Below, one piece after another: positions 1-6,434 of a stretch of DNA of 8,733 nt (positions are counted from its first letter, which is position 1; each line of letters opens with the position of its first letter). The notes below the pieces were generated by a model, which saw nothing but the letters and a program-made list of their open reading frames with translations, was not told where the DNA came from and made no database searches. A program made the position numbers and the translations under genes. Source of the stretch: an uncultured bacterium (GTDB lineage: Bacteria > Bacillota_I > Bacilli_A > RF39 > UBA660); contig CASEAD010000089.1 in assembly GCA_949285775.1 (NCBI GenBank), forward strand, positions 1-8,733, read 5' to 3'.

Positions 1-247
1 ATTCATCTTTTTTTTCTATTTTCTCAACCATATTATCTTGTTCTAATTCTTCTAATAATTCTTCATCTTTAAAAGTCACTATAATTGTTCTATACTTTAC
101 ATTATTTTTACTTTCTTCAACTAATCTATTAATAGAAGTTTGGGTATTAACTAAAAAAATTAGAGTACCAAATAACAAAACAAATGCTAAAATATAATTA
201 ATAAAACCTTTTTTTAAAATTAGACTTTTAAGCATTAATAATTTCAT
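1..247 (-). CDS. ABC transporter permease, FtsX/MacB-like, N-terminal part (runs off left edge)
   Basis: The frame is open from an ATG at 247 to the window edge, giving 82 codons of the N-terminus. The protein begins MKLLMLKSLILKKGFINY, with one hydrophobic segment at about residues 15-33 (ILAFVLLFGTLIFLV core). A charged stretch rich in Lys and Glu follows, as expected for the start of the extracytoplasmic domain of an FtsX-like permease. An AAAGG ribosome site lies about 9 nt before the ATG. Only one base separates it from the stop of the ATPase gene, so it is very likely the third gene of that ABC operon and a partner of the permease at 901-2145. An internal ATG at residue 5 is a possible alternative start. 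The substrate and the C-terminal membrane segments cannot be judged because the gene is cut off. Confidence 0.8.
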   Translation of the reverse strand, partial: MKLLMLKSLILKKGFINYILAFVLLFGTLIFLVNTQTSINRLVEESKNNVKYRTIIVTFKDEELLEELEQDNMVEKIEKKDE

Positions 248-248
248 A

Positions 249-911
249 TTAATTAACCTTTAATAAAGCTCCATCTTTAATAGTTAAAATTACATCAGCA
301 TATTTTTTTACAATTTCATTATGACTAACTACAATTACTATTTTATTCTCTTTTGTTAACTTTTTTAGTTCATCAAAGATTATTTTTTCATTTTCCTTAT
401 CTAAATTACCAGTGGGTTCATCCGCTAAAATAATATCTGGATCATTTGCTAGGGCCCTTGCTAAAGAAACTCTTTGTTGTTCTCCTCCTGATAGTTCTCG
501 TGGATAATGGTTAATACGATTTTCTAATTTAAATTTACTTAAAAGTTGTATGGCTTCTTCTTTATTATTTTTCTTTTTTTTATTTATAAACATTGGTATC
601 ATTACATTTTCATATGCTTTTAATCTAGGATTTAGATAAAATGATTGAAAAACAAAACCAAATTTATATAATCTAAGTTCTGACTTTTCTTTGTCATTTA
701 ATTCATTTACGGGAGTTTCATCTATAAGATATTCTCCATTATCTATATCATCTAATAGTCCAAGTATATTCAATAATGTACTTTTTCCAACCCCACTATG
801 ACCTATTATTGCATAAAAATTACCTTTTTTAAATTCAAAACTGGCGTTTTTTAAAATGCTAATCTCTGATCCATTTAAATAATAACTTTTAGAAATGTTA
901 CTAATTTTCAC
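249..911 (-). CDS. ABC transporter ATP-binding protein, MacB/LolD type
   Basis: This 220-residue protein is a complete single nucleotide-binding domain that would sit on the cytoplasmic face and power the adjacent FtsX-like permeases. Visible motifs are Walker A GHSGVGKST (37-45), Q-loop Gln89 in VFQSFYL, signature LSGGEQQR (140-147), Walker B IILADE (160-165), D-loop GNLD (168-171) and H-loop His197. The FVFQ...ENVMIP pattern and GEQQRV signature are those of the MacB/LolD/FtsE-like branch, usually involved in export, peptide resistance or mechanotransmission rather than nutrient import. The start is GTG, overlapping the last 11 bases of the upstream permease. A strong AAGGAGG lies 7 nt before it, inside the permease coding sequence, so translation is coupled. 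All catalytic residues are present. The substrate is unknown; membership of a bacteriocin-export group is possible but not shown. Confidence 0.93.
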   Translation of the reverse strand: MKISNISKSYYLNGSEISILKNASFEFKKGNFYAIIGHSGVGKSTLLNILGLLDDIDNGEYLIDETPVNELNDKEKSELRLYKFGFVFQSFYLNPRLKAYENVMIPMFINKKKKNNKEEAIQLLSKFKLENRINHYPRELSGGEQQRVSLARALANDPDIILADEPTGNLDKENEKIIFDELKKLTKENKIVIVVSHNEIVKKYADVILTIKDGALLKVN

Positions 912-2145
912 AAGTTTTCCTCCTTAATAGTACTTTTACTTTACTTTTTAATCTATAATTAAACCATACAAACTCAAGTATAAACGCTATAAATATTAGA
1001 AATATAGCTAAATAATTATTTTTTATAACAAGTCCTATTAATTGTGCATTATTTGATAATATGGCATTAATAAAATAATTTATTATAAGTGAGAATATTA
1101 TGCTTAAGAAAAAGCTTATACAAAAGATAATAAAAGCATTATATAATACTATTTTTGTAATTTGATTATCATTATAACCTATTGCTTTTAATATCCATAA
1201 TTCGTTATATCTTTTTTTCATATTTTTACTTAAAAAAGTATAGAATAGTAAACCAAATATTATGAGAATAAATTCTAAAACAATATTAAATAAAATATTA
1301 ACTGTATCAAAAAATTCATAATCAATAAAAAACATTGTACTGTGTTGAAAGCCTAATTTTTCTAATTCATTTTCTACATAAGAAACATTTTCATTTTTAT
1401 CTACTATAATGTCGATATAAGGAAAAATTCCAGTTTCAGGTCCACTTTCATACAGATAATTATCTGGCCAATAATCCTCTGCATAAATTGGGTTAGTTTC
1501 TTTTACAATATTTCCAATTACATCTTTAAATGTATAACAATAATATGGTTCATCCCCAAAAGCACTGTAGTCATATAGGCCAACTATTTTAAATTGATAT
1601 TCTTTTGTTTCAATAACAACTGGTTCTTGACCCATTTTCTCTAGATAATATACATCTTTGGTTAGGGTTATATTTTTACCTAAATAATCTTCCATATTTA
1701 TAAATTCAGTGTTAAAACCATTGGTGCCCGAGTTTGCTAATTTTATTGGACATATTAAATCAGTTTCTTCTTCTATATTCTTACCCTTTATTGCTTGTGG
1801 CATATATCCTTCTCCTGCTGGAGCAACATACATTCTTTCTAACAATGATTCATTACTACTTTTAATATCAAAGCCTGTTCTATAATCGTTAAAGAAAAAT
1901 ACATCTGCTACATGGTCAATCTGTCTAATTTGTGTTTCCATTTCTTCATAGGTTAAATCAAGATTAACGGCTTCTATTTTCCTAGCATCATAATAGTTTT
2001 CAGTAATGTAAGTTAAATATTTATAAAAAGATAGCTTAAAATTAGTTAATACAACTATAATTAATAAAACGAAAAACAAACATATAAATAGAAAAAAATT
2101 AGATAGTTTATTATTTTTTAAACTTAGAATTATATAATTTTTCAT
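901..2145 (-). CDS. ABC transporter permease, FtsX/MacB-like, complete
   Basis: This is a 414-residue membrane protein with one N-terminal membrane segment (about 17-35), a long extracytoplasmic region (about 36-285) and three C-terminal segments (about 286-305, 333-358 and 377-397). This is the 1+3 topology of MacB/FtsX permeases. The cytoplasmic motif between segments 2 and 3, RYNELWILKAIGYNDNQI (312-329), matches the REIGILKALG-type coupling helix of the family. The start is placed at the ATG at 2145 because AAGGAG stands 7 nt upstream. A longer frame reaching an ATG at 2193 would begin inside a terminator hairpin and is rejected. It is the first gene of an operon with the ATPase (11-nt overlap) and a second permease. 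The large outer domain has no motif that I can assign to a substrate. The permeases probably form a heterodimer. Confidence 0.9.
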   Translation of the reverse strand: MKNYIILSLKNNKLSNFFLFICLFFVLLIIVVLTNFKLSFYKYLTYITENYYDARKIEAVNLDLTYEEMETQIRQIDHVADVFFFNDYRTGFDIKSSNESLLERMYVAPAGEGYMPQAIKGKNIEEETDLICPIKLANSGTNGFNTEFINMEDYLGKNITLTKDVYYLEKMGQEPVVIETKEYQFKIVGLYDYSAFGDEPYYCYTFKDVIGNIVKETNPIYAEDYWPDNYLYESGPETGIFPYIDIIVDKNENVSYVENELEKLGFQHSTMFFIDYEFFDTVNILFNIVLEFILIIFGLLFYTFLSKNMKKRYNELWILKAIGYNDNQITKIVLYNAFIIFCISFFLSIIFSLIINYFINAILSNNAQLIGLVIKNNYLAIFLIFIAFILEFVWFNYRLKSKVKVLLRRKTCEN

Positions 2146-2152
2146 TATCCTA

Positions 2153-2158
2153 CTCCTT
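2153..2158 (-). promoter_or_regulatory. Ribosome binding site deciding the permease start
   Basis: AAGGAG on the minus strand, 7 nt before the ATG at 2145. It fixes the permease start there rather than at the upstream in-frame ATG at 2193, which has no comparable site and lies in the terminator stem. Confidence 0.8.
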
Positions 2159-2164
2159 AATACT

Positions 2165-2194
2165 AAAAAAGATGAGAAAGTTAAAATTCTCATC
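2165..2194 (-). terminator. Rho-independent terminator or attenuator between the coding remnant and the ABC operon
   Basis: On the minus strand an 8-bp perfect stem (GATGAGAA with TTCTCATC) closes an 8-nt loop and is followed directly by six T. It starts one base after the stop codon of the remnant at 2196-2351 and ends about 20 nt before the permease start. It would end transcription of the former upstream gene, or, if leaky, act as an attenuator setting a lower level of ABC transporter mRNA. I see no promoter between it and the permease. Confidence 0.8.
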
Positions 2195-2195
2195 G

Positions 2196-2351
2196 TTAAC
2201 TTTGTACTACATCACTTATAATAATATTATAGTTTCCACTTACAGTGGCACCATCATTTTTTACCTTAATCCAGTAACTTTTTCCTGTAGCTGAAGCAGT
2301 GTGTTGTTTAGTTTGATAAACACCTGCAATAAAGTTTGAAAGTTTTTTAAC
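2196..2351 (-). pseudogene. Orphan 3' end of a secreted-type protein gene (51 codons, no start)
   Basis: One minus-strand frame reads as protein for 51 codons up to TAA at 2196-2198: VKKLSNFIAGVYQTKQHT, then ASATGKSYWIKVKNDGATV, then SGNYNIIISDVVQS. Base use is clearly richer and more coding-like than in the AT-rich flank. The frame is closed upstream by TAA at 2352-2354 and contains no ATG, GTG or TTG, so it cannot be translated normally. The SYWIKV...SGNYNIIIS pattern alternates as beta strands and resembles the last strands of secreted beta-sandwich domains such as the pre-peptidase C-terminal type. That likeness is only an impression. It sits directly upstream of the ABC operon and keeps its terminator, so it may be the decayed substrate or partner of the transporter. 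It could instead be the tail of an unrelated deleted gene. Confidence 0.6.
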
Positions 2352-2554
2352 TTAATAATTTTAATTATTTCTTATTTTTTAGATTATTTATAATGTAACT
2401 AGTACAATTATTATAAAAGGAAATATTATGTATGTGTAAACAAAAAACTTTTTAAAACAATACAGCACCGTAGGGTTGTAATTGTTTTTAAGTTTTTATA
2501 CTTTTCTAATAAATATATATAAATAGGTTTTCCACATAATTGTTGATAGTTTAG
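2352..2554. other. Non-coding spacer, very AT-rich, with a terminator hairpin and a weak promoter candidate
   Basis: No frame on either strand looks coding here. It holds the hairpin at 2442-2497, a single DnaA-box-like TTTTCCACA on the plus strand (2528-2536), and a weak minus-strand promoter candidate. The candidate has TTTACA at 2435-2440 and TATAAT at 2410-2415, with a 19-bp spacer that is longer than ideal. If real, that promoter would read through the remnant towards the ABC operon. Nothing else is recognisable. Confidence 0.5.
2442..2497 (-). terminator. Hairpin with T tract downstream of the xfp unit
   Basis: A long imperfect inverted repeat has outer arms AAAAACTT and AAGTTTTT, middle arms AAAACAA and TTGTTTT, and an inner TACA/TGTA and ACC/GGT part closing a small loop. 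Read on the minus strand it ends in six T (2447-2442), about 58 nt beyond the stop of the 102-residue gene, so it can terminate the xfp transcript. The stem has several bulges, and a comparatively G+C-rich tip within an otherwise A/T stem. Confidence 0.5.
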
Positions 2555-2863
2555 TTAATTTATTAATTCAAATTTAGTATTAACTTCAAGGTTTTCTATA
2601 GAGTTAAGTGGGAGAAGAATGGTTATTTTAGCGTCAGGATTCTCAAAGACAGTATTTTCATGCATTTCTTTTAGGTAAGATAAAATATTAAAGTTTTCAT
2701 CTGTCATAACAATATCTACTCTTTGTTTAGAGGCAATGGAGCTGTAGCGATTGCAATCATATATTATGATAGCATAGTATAGTTTCTGGAATCTATAGCG
2801 CATTATTAAATTATTGTGTGTTTGGGTAACCGGTATTAATATATTTTTATACTTTAGTTTCAT
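2555..2863 (-). CDS. Small hypothetical protein, possible divergent DUF192 member
   Basis: This is a 102-residue soluble protein without signal peptide or membrane segment. The middle and end follow the usual layout of the DUF192 family: Cys37-Asn38 where the family has CNSIHT, VDIVMTDENFNIL (49-61) where it has IDVVFLDKDGKVL, and AKITILLPLNSIENLEV (78-94) where it has a VLELPAGTIEKLGI-type strand. The GLM motif and the His of the first block are not visible, so this would be a divergent or reduced member. DUF192 has no well-established activity. The gene starts 16 nt after the xfp stop, with no recognisable ribosome site before the ATG. It is therefore probably cotranscribed with xfp and translated by coupling. 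A second ATG at residue 21 has no ribosome site either. The family call is moderate; the gene itself is likely real. Confidence 0.6.
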   Translation of the reverse strand: MKLKYKNILIPVTQTHNNLIMRYRFQKLYYAIIIYDCNRYSSIASKQRVDIVMTDENFNILSYLKEMHENTVFENPDAKITILLPLNSIENLEVNTKFELIN

Positions 2864-2879
2864 ATTGATGAGGTTATTT

Positions 2880-5216
2880 CTATATATTCCAAGTCCAATT
2901 TTTTATTTCCGGCATATCCTCACCATATTCTTTAATATATTGTTTGTGTCTAACTAGATTATCTTTGCATATTTGATTTAATATTGCTCCACGGTTACCT
3001 AGTTGAGGTAGTTGTTTTAAAGCTGCTAAAACTAGGTGATATCTATCTAATTCATTTTGAACACGCATATCAAATGGGGTGGTTATTGTTCCTTCTTCTT
3101 TATAGCCATGAACATGAAGGTTATTGTTGTGTCTTTTATATGTTAGTTCATGTATTAGATTAGGGTATCCGTGAAAGGCAAAAATAATTGGTTTATCTTT
3201 AGTAAATATTGCATCGTAATCTTCATCTGTTAATCCGTGTGGGTGCGCTGTGTTTGATTGTAATCTCATTAGGTCAACAACATTAACTACTCTAATTTTT
3301 ATTTCTGGAAAGTTTTCTCTTAGTATTTGTGTTGCCGCTAGGGTTTCTAGAGTTGGAGTATCACCACAGCAGGCCATTACTATATCTGGTTCTGATTTTT
3401 CATCGTTACTCGCCCATTTCCAGATGCCTATTCCTTGGGTACAGTGTATTACCGCCTCTTCCATGCTTAACCATTGTTTACTTGGATGTTTGGATGCTAT
3501 TATTACATTAATATAATCTTTACTTCTTATACAATGATCAAAGCAAGATAGTAAACAATTAGCATCAGGAGGAAGATAAATTCTTACTATATCAGCTTTT
3601 TTGGTTACCAGATGGTTTAGAAATCCTGGATCTTGATGGGTATAACCATTATGATCTTGTTGCCAAACATGAGATGTTAATACATAATTTAGGCTAGATA
3701 TTTTTTGGCGCCATGATAATTCTTTAGAAACTTTTAGCCATTTAGCGTGTTGGCTAGCCATAGAGTCTACTATTCTGATGAATGCTTCATAGCTGGTAAA
3801 GAATCCATGTCTTCCAGTTAAAAGATATCCTTCTAATAAGCCTTGGCAAACATGCTCTGATAGAATTGAGTCAATGATACAACCGTTATTACTTAGAAAT
3901 TCGTCATTATGAAGTTTAATAGCGTTCCATTTTCGGTTGTCACTTTCAAAAATATGATTTAATCTATTAGATAATGCTTCATCTGGTGCAAATATTCTAA
4001 AGTTATGTTTATCTTTGTTTAATTTAATAATATCTCTTATAAACTTTCCTAATTCAATCATATCTTGAGCTATTACTTCGCCGTGTTTTTTGGTTTCAAC
4101 TTTATATTCTCTAAAATCTGGTAAATTTAATTCTTTTAGTAGTAGTCCACCATTAGCGTTAGGGTTTGCTCCCATTCTTTGTAATCCTTTAGGGGCTAGT
4201 TCTTTTAATTCTTTTTTTAGCTTACCATCTCTATCAAATAATTCTTCTGGATGATAGCTTCTTAGCCACTCTTCTAATATTTTTATACTTTCAGGGTTAT
4301 TTCTATCTATTAATACGGGTACTTGATGCGCTCTAAAGGTGCCTTCTATTTGTTTATCGTTTACAATTTTAGGACCTGTCCATCCTTTAGGGGTTCTTAA
4401 TATTATCATTGGCCATTTTGGTCTAGTGGTAGTTTTCTTGTATTTTATATCTTTTATTTTTTCAATTACTTCATCTAATACTTCAGACATTCTTTTGTGC
4501 ATATACATGGGATCGCTACCTTCTACATAGAATGGTAAATATCCGCAACCTCTGAAATAATTATCTAATTCAATATCATCTATTCTAGATAATACTGTTG
4601 GGTTTGCTATTTTATATCCATTTAGGTGTAAGATTGGTAAAACTACGCCATCTGTTTTGGGATTAATCAATTTATTTATATGTAATGACGCTGCTAAGGG
4701 GCCAGTTTCTGCTTCACCATCGCCTATAACACATGCTGCTATTAGGGTTGGATTATCTAATACTGCTCCATAAGCATGAGCTAAACTGTAGCCTAGTTCT
4801 CCTCCTTCATTTATGGAACCGGGAGTTTCTGGCGCGACATGGGAAGATACTCCTCCAGGAAAGGAAAATTGTTTAAAGAGTTTTTTTAAACCAGATTCAT
4901 CTTCCGTAATGTTTGGATACACTTCGCTGTAGGTTCCTTCTAGGTATGTATTAGCAACCATGGCTTGTCCTCCGTGTCCTGGTCCTGATATATATATCAT
5001 ATTTAAATTGTATTTTTTAATTACTCTATTTAGGTGAACATAGATAAAGTTTTGTCCAGGTGCTGTTCCCCAGTGTCCTACAATATTCTTCTTTATATCA
5101 TTATATGTTAATTCCCTTTTTAATAGTGGGTTATCTAATAAATATAATTGGCACGCTGATAAATAATTTGCTGCTCTCCAATAGGCATCTATTTTTTTCA
5201 TATCATTAGTTTCCAT
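2880..5216 (-). CDS. xfp: Phosphoketolase (xylulose-5-phosphate / fructose-6-phosphate)
   Basis: This is a cytoplasmic thiamine-diphosphate enzyme that cleaves xylulose 5-phosphate (and often fructose 6-phosphate) with phosphate to acetyl phosphate plus glyceraldehyde 3-phosphate (or erythrose 4-phosphate). The protein has 778 residues, about the usual family length. Visible marks are GHWGT with His48, GPGHGGQA with His81, SHVAPETPGS with His126, the EGGELGY signature (137-143), the cofactor motif GDGEAETGP (165-173) and the His297-Gln298 pair. His48, His81 and His126 align at a constant offset with the known active-site histidines of bifidobacterial Xfp. The start is set at 5216, where AGGAGG lies 6 nt upstream. 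An in-frame ATG at 5237 would fall at the predicted transcription start. The gene has its own promoter, and its product feeds AckA, encoded about 1.2 kb upstream. Dual substrate use cannot be decided from sequence. Confidence 0.96.
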   Translation of the reverse strand: METNDMKKIDAYWRAANYLSACQLYLLDNPLLKRELTYNDIKKNIVGHWGTAPGQNFIYVHLNRVIKKYNLNMIYISGPGHGGQAMVANTYLEGTYSEVYPNITEDESGLKKLFKQFSFPGGVSSHVAPETPGSINEGGELGYSLAHAYGAVLDNPTLIAACVIGDGEAETGPLAASLHINKLINPKTDGVVLPILHLNGYKIANPTVLSRIDDIELDNYFRGCGYLPFYVEGSDPMYMHKRMSEVLDEVIEKIKDIKYKKTTTRPKWPMIILRTPKGWTGPKIVNDKQIEGTFRAHQVPVLIDRNNPESIKILEEWLRSYHPEELFDRDGKLKKELKELAPKGLQRMGANPNANGGLLLKELNLPDFREYKVETKKHGEVIAQDMIELGKFIRDIIKLNKDKHNFRIFAPDEALSNRLNHIFESDNRKWNAIKLHNDEFLSNNGCIIDSILSEHVCQGLLEGYLLTGRHGFFTSYEAFIRIVDSMASQHAKWLKVSKELSWRQKISSLNYVLTSHVWQQDHNGYTHQDPGFLNHLVTKKADIVRIYLPPDANCLLSCFDHCIRSKDYINVIIASKHPSKQWLSMEEAVIHCTQGIGIWKWASNDEKSEPDIVMACCGDTPTLETLAATQILRENFPEIKIRVVNVVDLMRLQSNTAHPHGLTDEDYDAIFTKDKPIIFAFHGYPNLIHELTYKRHNNNLHVHGYKEEGTITTPFDMRVQNELDRYHLVLAALKQLPQLGNRGAILNQICKDNLVRHKQYIKEYGEDMPEIKNWTWNI

Positions 5217-5222
5217 CTTTTT

Positions 5223-5228
5223 CCTCCT
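5223..5228 (-). promoter_or_regulatory. Ribosome binding site deciding the xfp start
   Basis: AGGAGG on the minus strand, 6 nt before the ATG at 5216. It would lie inside the reading frame of the seven-codon-longer start at 5237, so the shorter protein is preferred. Confidence 0.85.
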
Positions 5229-5243
5229 TTTATTCATAATATA

Positions 5244-5272
5244 AGTATATCAAAAAAAAAAGAAATTGTATA
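5244..5272 (-). promoter_or_regulatory. Promoter of xfp, extended -10 type
   Basis: The minus strand shows -35 TATACA (5272-5267, 4 of 6 to consensus), a 17-bp spacer containing a run of ten T, and -10 TATACT (5249-5244) preceded by TGA, which makes an extended -10. The start of transcription would fall near 5237, giving a leader of only about 20 nt that carries the AGGAGG site. Confidence 0.7.
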
Positions 5273-5309
5273 GAATAATATTTTCAGAAAAATAGAGTTT
5301 ATTTTTAAA

Positions 5310-5400
5310 TAAAGTTGTGGCTAAAATATGGTTAGATTAATATTACTTAAATTAAAGTGGTGATTGCAAACCTTTTAGATTAAAGTTTGGTACTAAAGTT
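5310..5400. repeat. Four degenerate TAAAGT-type motifs upstream of the xfp promoter
   Basis: On the plus strand TAAAGTTGTGG (5310), TAAAGTGG (5353), TAAAGTTTGG (5381) and TAAAGTT (5394) recur, and TTAGATTAA occurs exactly twice (5332 and 5375). They lie 40-130 bp upstream of the -35 element. They may be binding sites for a regulator or just AT-rich drift. The rest of 5273-5411 shows no gene. Confidence 0.25.
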
Positions 5401-5411
5401 AAAAGATAAAC

Positions 5412-5436
5412 AAAAAAAAGTCTTATTAGGCTTTTT
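5412..5436 (-). terminator. Rho-independent terminator of the ackA-nrnA unit
   Basis: The minus strand shows a stem AAAAAG/CTTTTT, one C-A mismatch, then CT/AG around an AATA loop, running into eight T. It begins 28 nt after the nrnA stop and separates that unit from xfp. Confidence 0.75.
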
Positions 5437-5464
5437 ATTTTAAATATAGTAGTAGGCAATAATG

Positions 5465-6430
5465 TTAACCATTTTTTTCTAGATATTCCTTGGTTAAGTT
5501 ATCTAAATCCTTTAGTAAGTTGTCTGCTTGTGCCCAACTTATTAATCTTGCACCTGATGCGTATTTGTGTCCACCTCCACCATAAATGGATGCTATATCA
5601 TTAATTATGGGCCCTCTTGATCTGATATTTGCTCTTATTAAATTATTTTTCTTATCTTCGGTCAAGAAAATCCATACTAATATTTCATTGATACATTTTA
5701 ACTCACTTATTATATTTCCGGCACTTGCAGAATCAACATTATATTCTTTTAATAAATCTTCTTCTATTTTTATATAAGCTACTTTATTATCGGTTATTTC
5801 TAGGTTTTCATAAATATATCCTTGAAATCTTATTTCTGCTATTGGTCTCATATAAAGTGGCTCATATAATGAGATGAAATTTATATTAGTTTTTTTTAAC
5901 ATTTTCGCTACTAACTCAAAGGTTTTTACACTTGTATAGCCATGCATAAACCTATCAGTATCAGATACAATTCCTATATAAAGAAGTTCCGCTATGGATT
6001 TATCTATTTTTAAGTGATTAGCAAATATAAACTCTAGTATTAGTTGGCAAGTAGAAGATGAGTTTTCATTTATTAGTTCTATGTTGGCATAATTTTCTAT
6101 GAATGGGTGATGATCAATTTTTATTATATTATTATAATTTTCTAAATTTACTCCATCAATTCTTTTTATATCAGGTGTGTCTAAGACAATTAATAGTGTT
6201 TGGTTATAATCTATTTCTTCTACTTTATCTAAAGCACCCATAAATTTAAATCTGCTTGATGGATTTCCTATGGCATATACTTCTTTATTAGGAAACTTAT
6301 TTTGAATTATTTTTTTTAATGCTAGTTGACTTCCTAGGGCATCAGGATCTGCTCCTATATGTCTTGCTATTACTATAATGGGATATTTTTTTATTATTTT
6401 ATATATTTTTTTATAAATATTATTTCTCAT
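5465..6430 (-). CDS. nrnA: DHH-family phosphoesterase, NrnA-type oligoribonuclease / pAp phosphatase
   Basis: The NrnA family degrades very short RNAs to mononucleotides and dephosphorylates 3'-phosphoadenosine 5'-phosphate in the cytoplasm, using Mn2+. The protein has 321 residues, close to Bacillus NrnA. Domains in order are DHH then DHHA1. Visible metal ligands and motifs are RHIGADPDALGSQ (23-35, with Asp28 and Asp30), VLDTPD (82-87), IDHHP (105-109), GIVSDTDRF and, near the C-terminus, RSRGPIINDIA followed by GGGGHKYASGA (284-294). The whole layout matches NrnA closely, including the SWAQADNLLKDLD tail. It starts 4 nt after the ackA stop with no visible ribosome site, so it is cotranscribed with ackA and probably depends on coupled translation. 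An exact activity (nanoRNase, pAp or cyclic dinucleotide) cannot be told from sequence. Confidence 0.87.
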   Translation of the reverse strand: MRNNIYKKIYKIIKKYPIIVIARHIGADPDALGSQLALKKIIQNKFPNKEVYAIGNPSSRFKFMGALDKVEEIDYNQTLLIVLDTPDIKRIDGVNLENYNNIIKIDHHPFIENYANIELINENSSSTCQLILEFIFANHLKIDKSIAELLYIGIVSDTDRFMHGYTSVKTFELVAKMLKKTNINFISLYEPLYMRPIAEIRFQGYIYENLEITDNKVAYIKIEEDLLKEYNVDSASAGNIISELKCINEILVWIFLTEDKKNNLIRANIRSRGPIINDIASIYGGGGHKYASGARLISWAQADNLLKDLDNLTKEYLEKNG

Positions 6431-6434
6431 TATA

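Noticed and set aside
2146..2193. Sixteen-codon N-terminal extension of the permease from an ATG at 2193
   Set aside because: It would start inside the terminator stem, has no ribosome site, and the downstream ATG at 2145 has a perfect one.
2196..2351. Lactococcin 972-type bacteriocin tail
   Set aside because: The neighbouring ABC genes made this tempting, but the residues share only a loose Lys-x-His-x-Ala resemblance and the typical Trp-rich C-terminal pattern is absent.
2421..2440. Plus-strand ribosome site and ATG (AAAGG then ATG at 2428)
   Set aside because: The frame stops after three codons.
2454..2489. Single CRISPR-like repeat or tracrRNA anti-repeat
   Set aside because: There is only one copy, no spacer array and no cas gene in the window; the bulged hairpin reading explains it.
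2528..2536. DnaA-box-like TTTTCCACA suggesting a replication origin
   Set aside because: Only one box is seen, with no cluster and no dnaA, dnaN or other origin genes nearby.
3250..3516. Plus-strand open frames inside xfp, and similar ones at 4339-4530, 5586-5777 and 7144-7437
   Set aside because: They are antisense shadows of well-identified genes, lack ribosome sites and resemble no known protein.
5217..5237. Seven-codon N-terminal extension of phosphoketolase (MNKRRKK)
   Set aside because: The extension encodes the AGGAGG site itself, and its ATG lies at the predicted transcription start.
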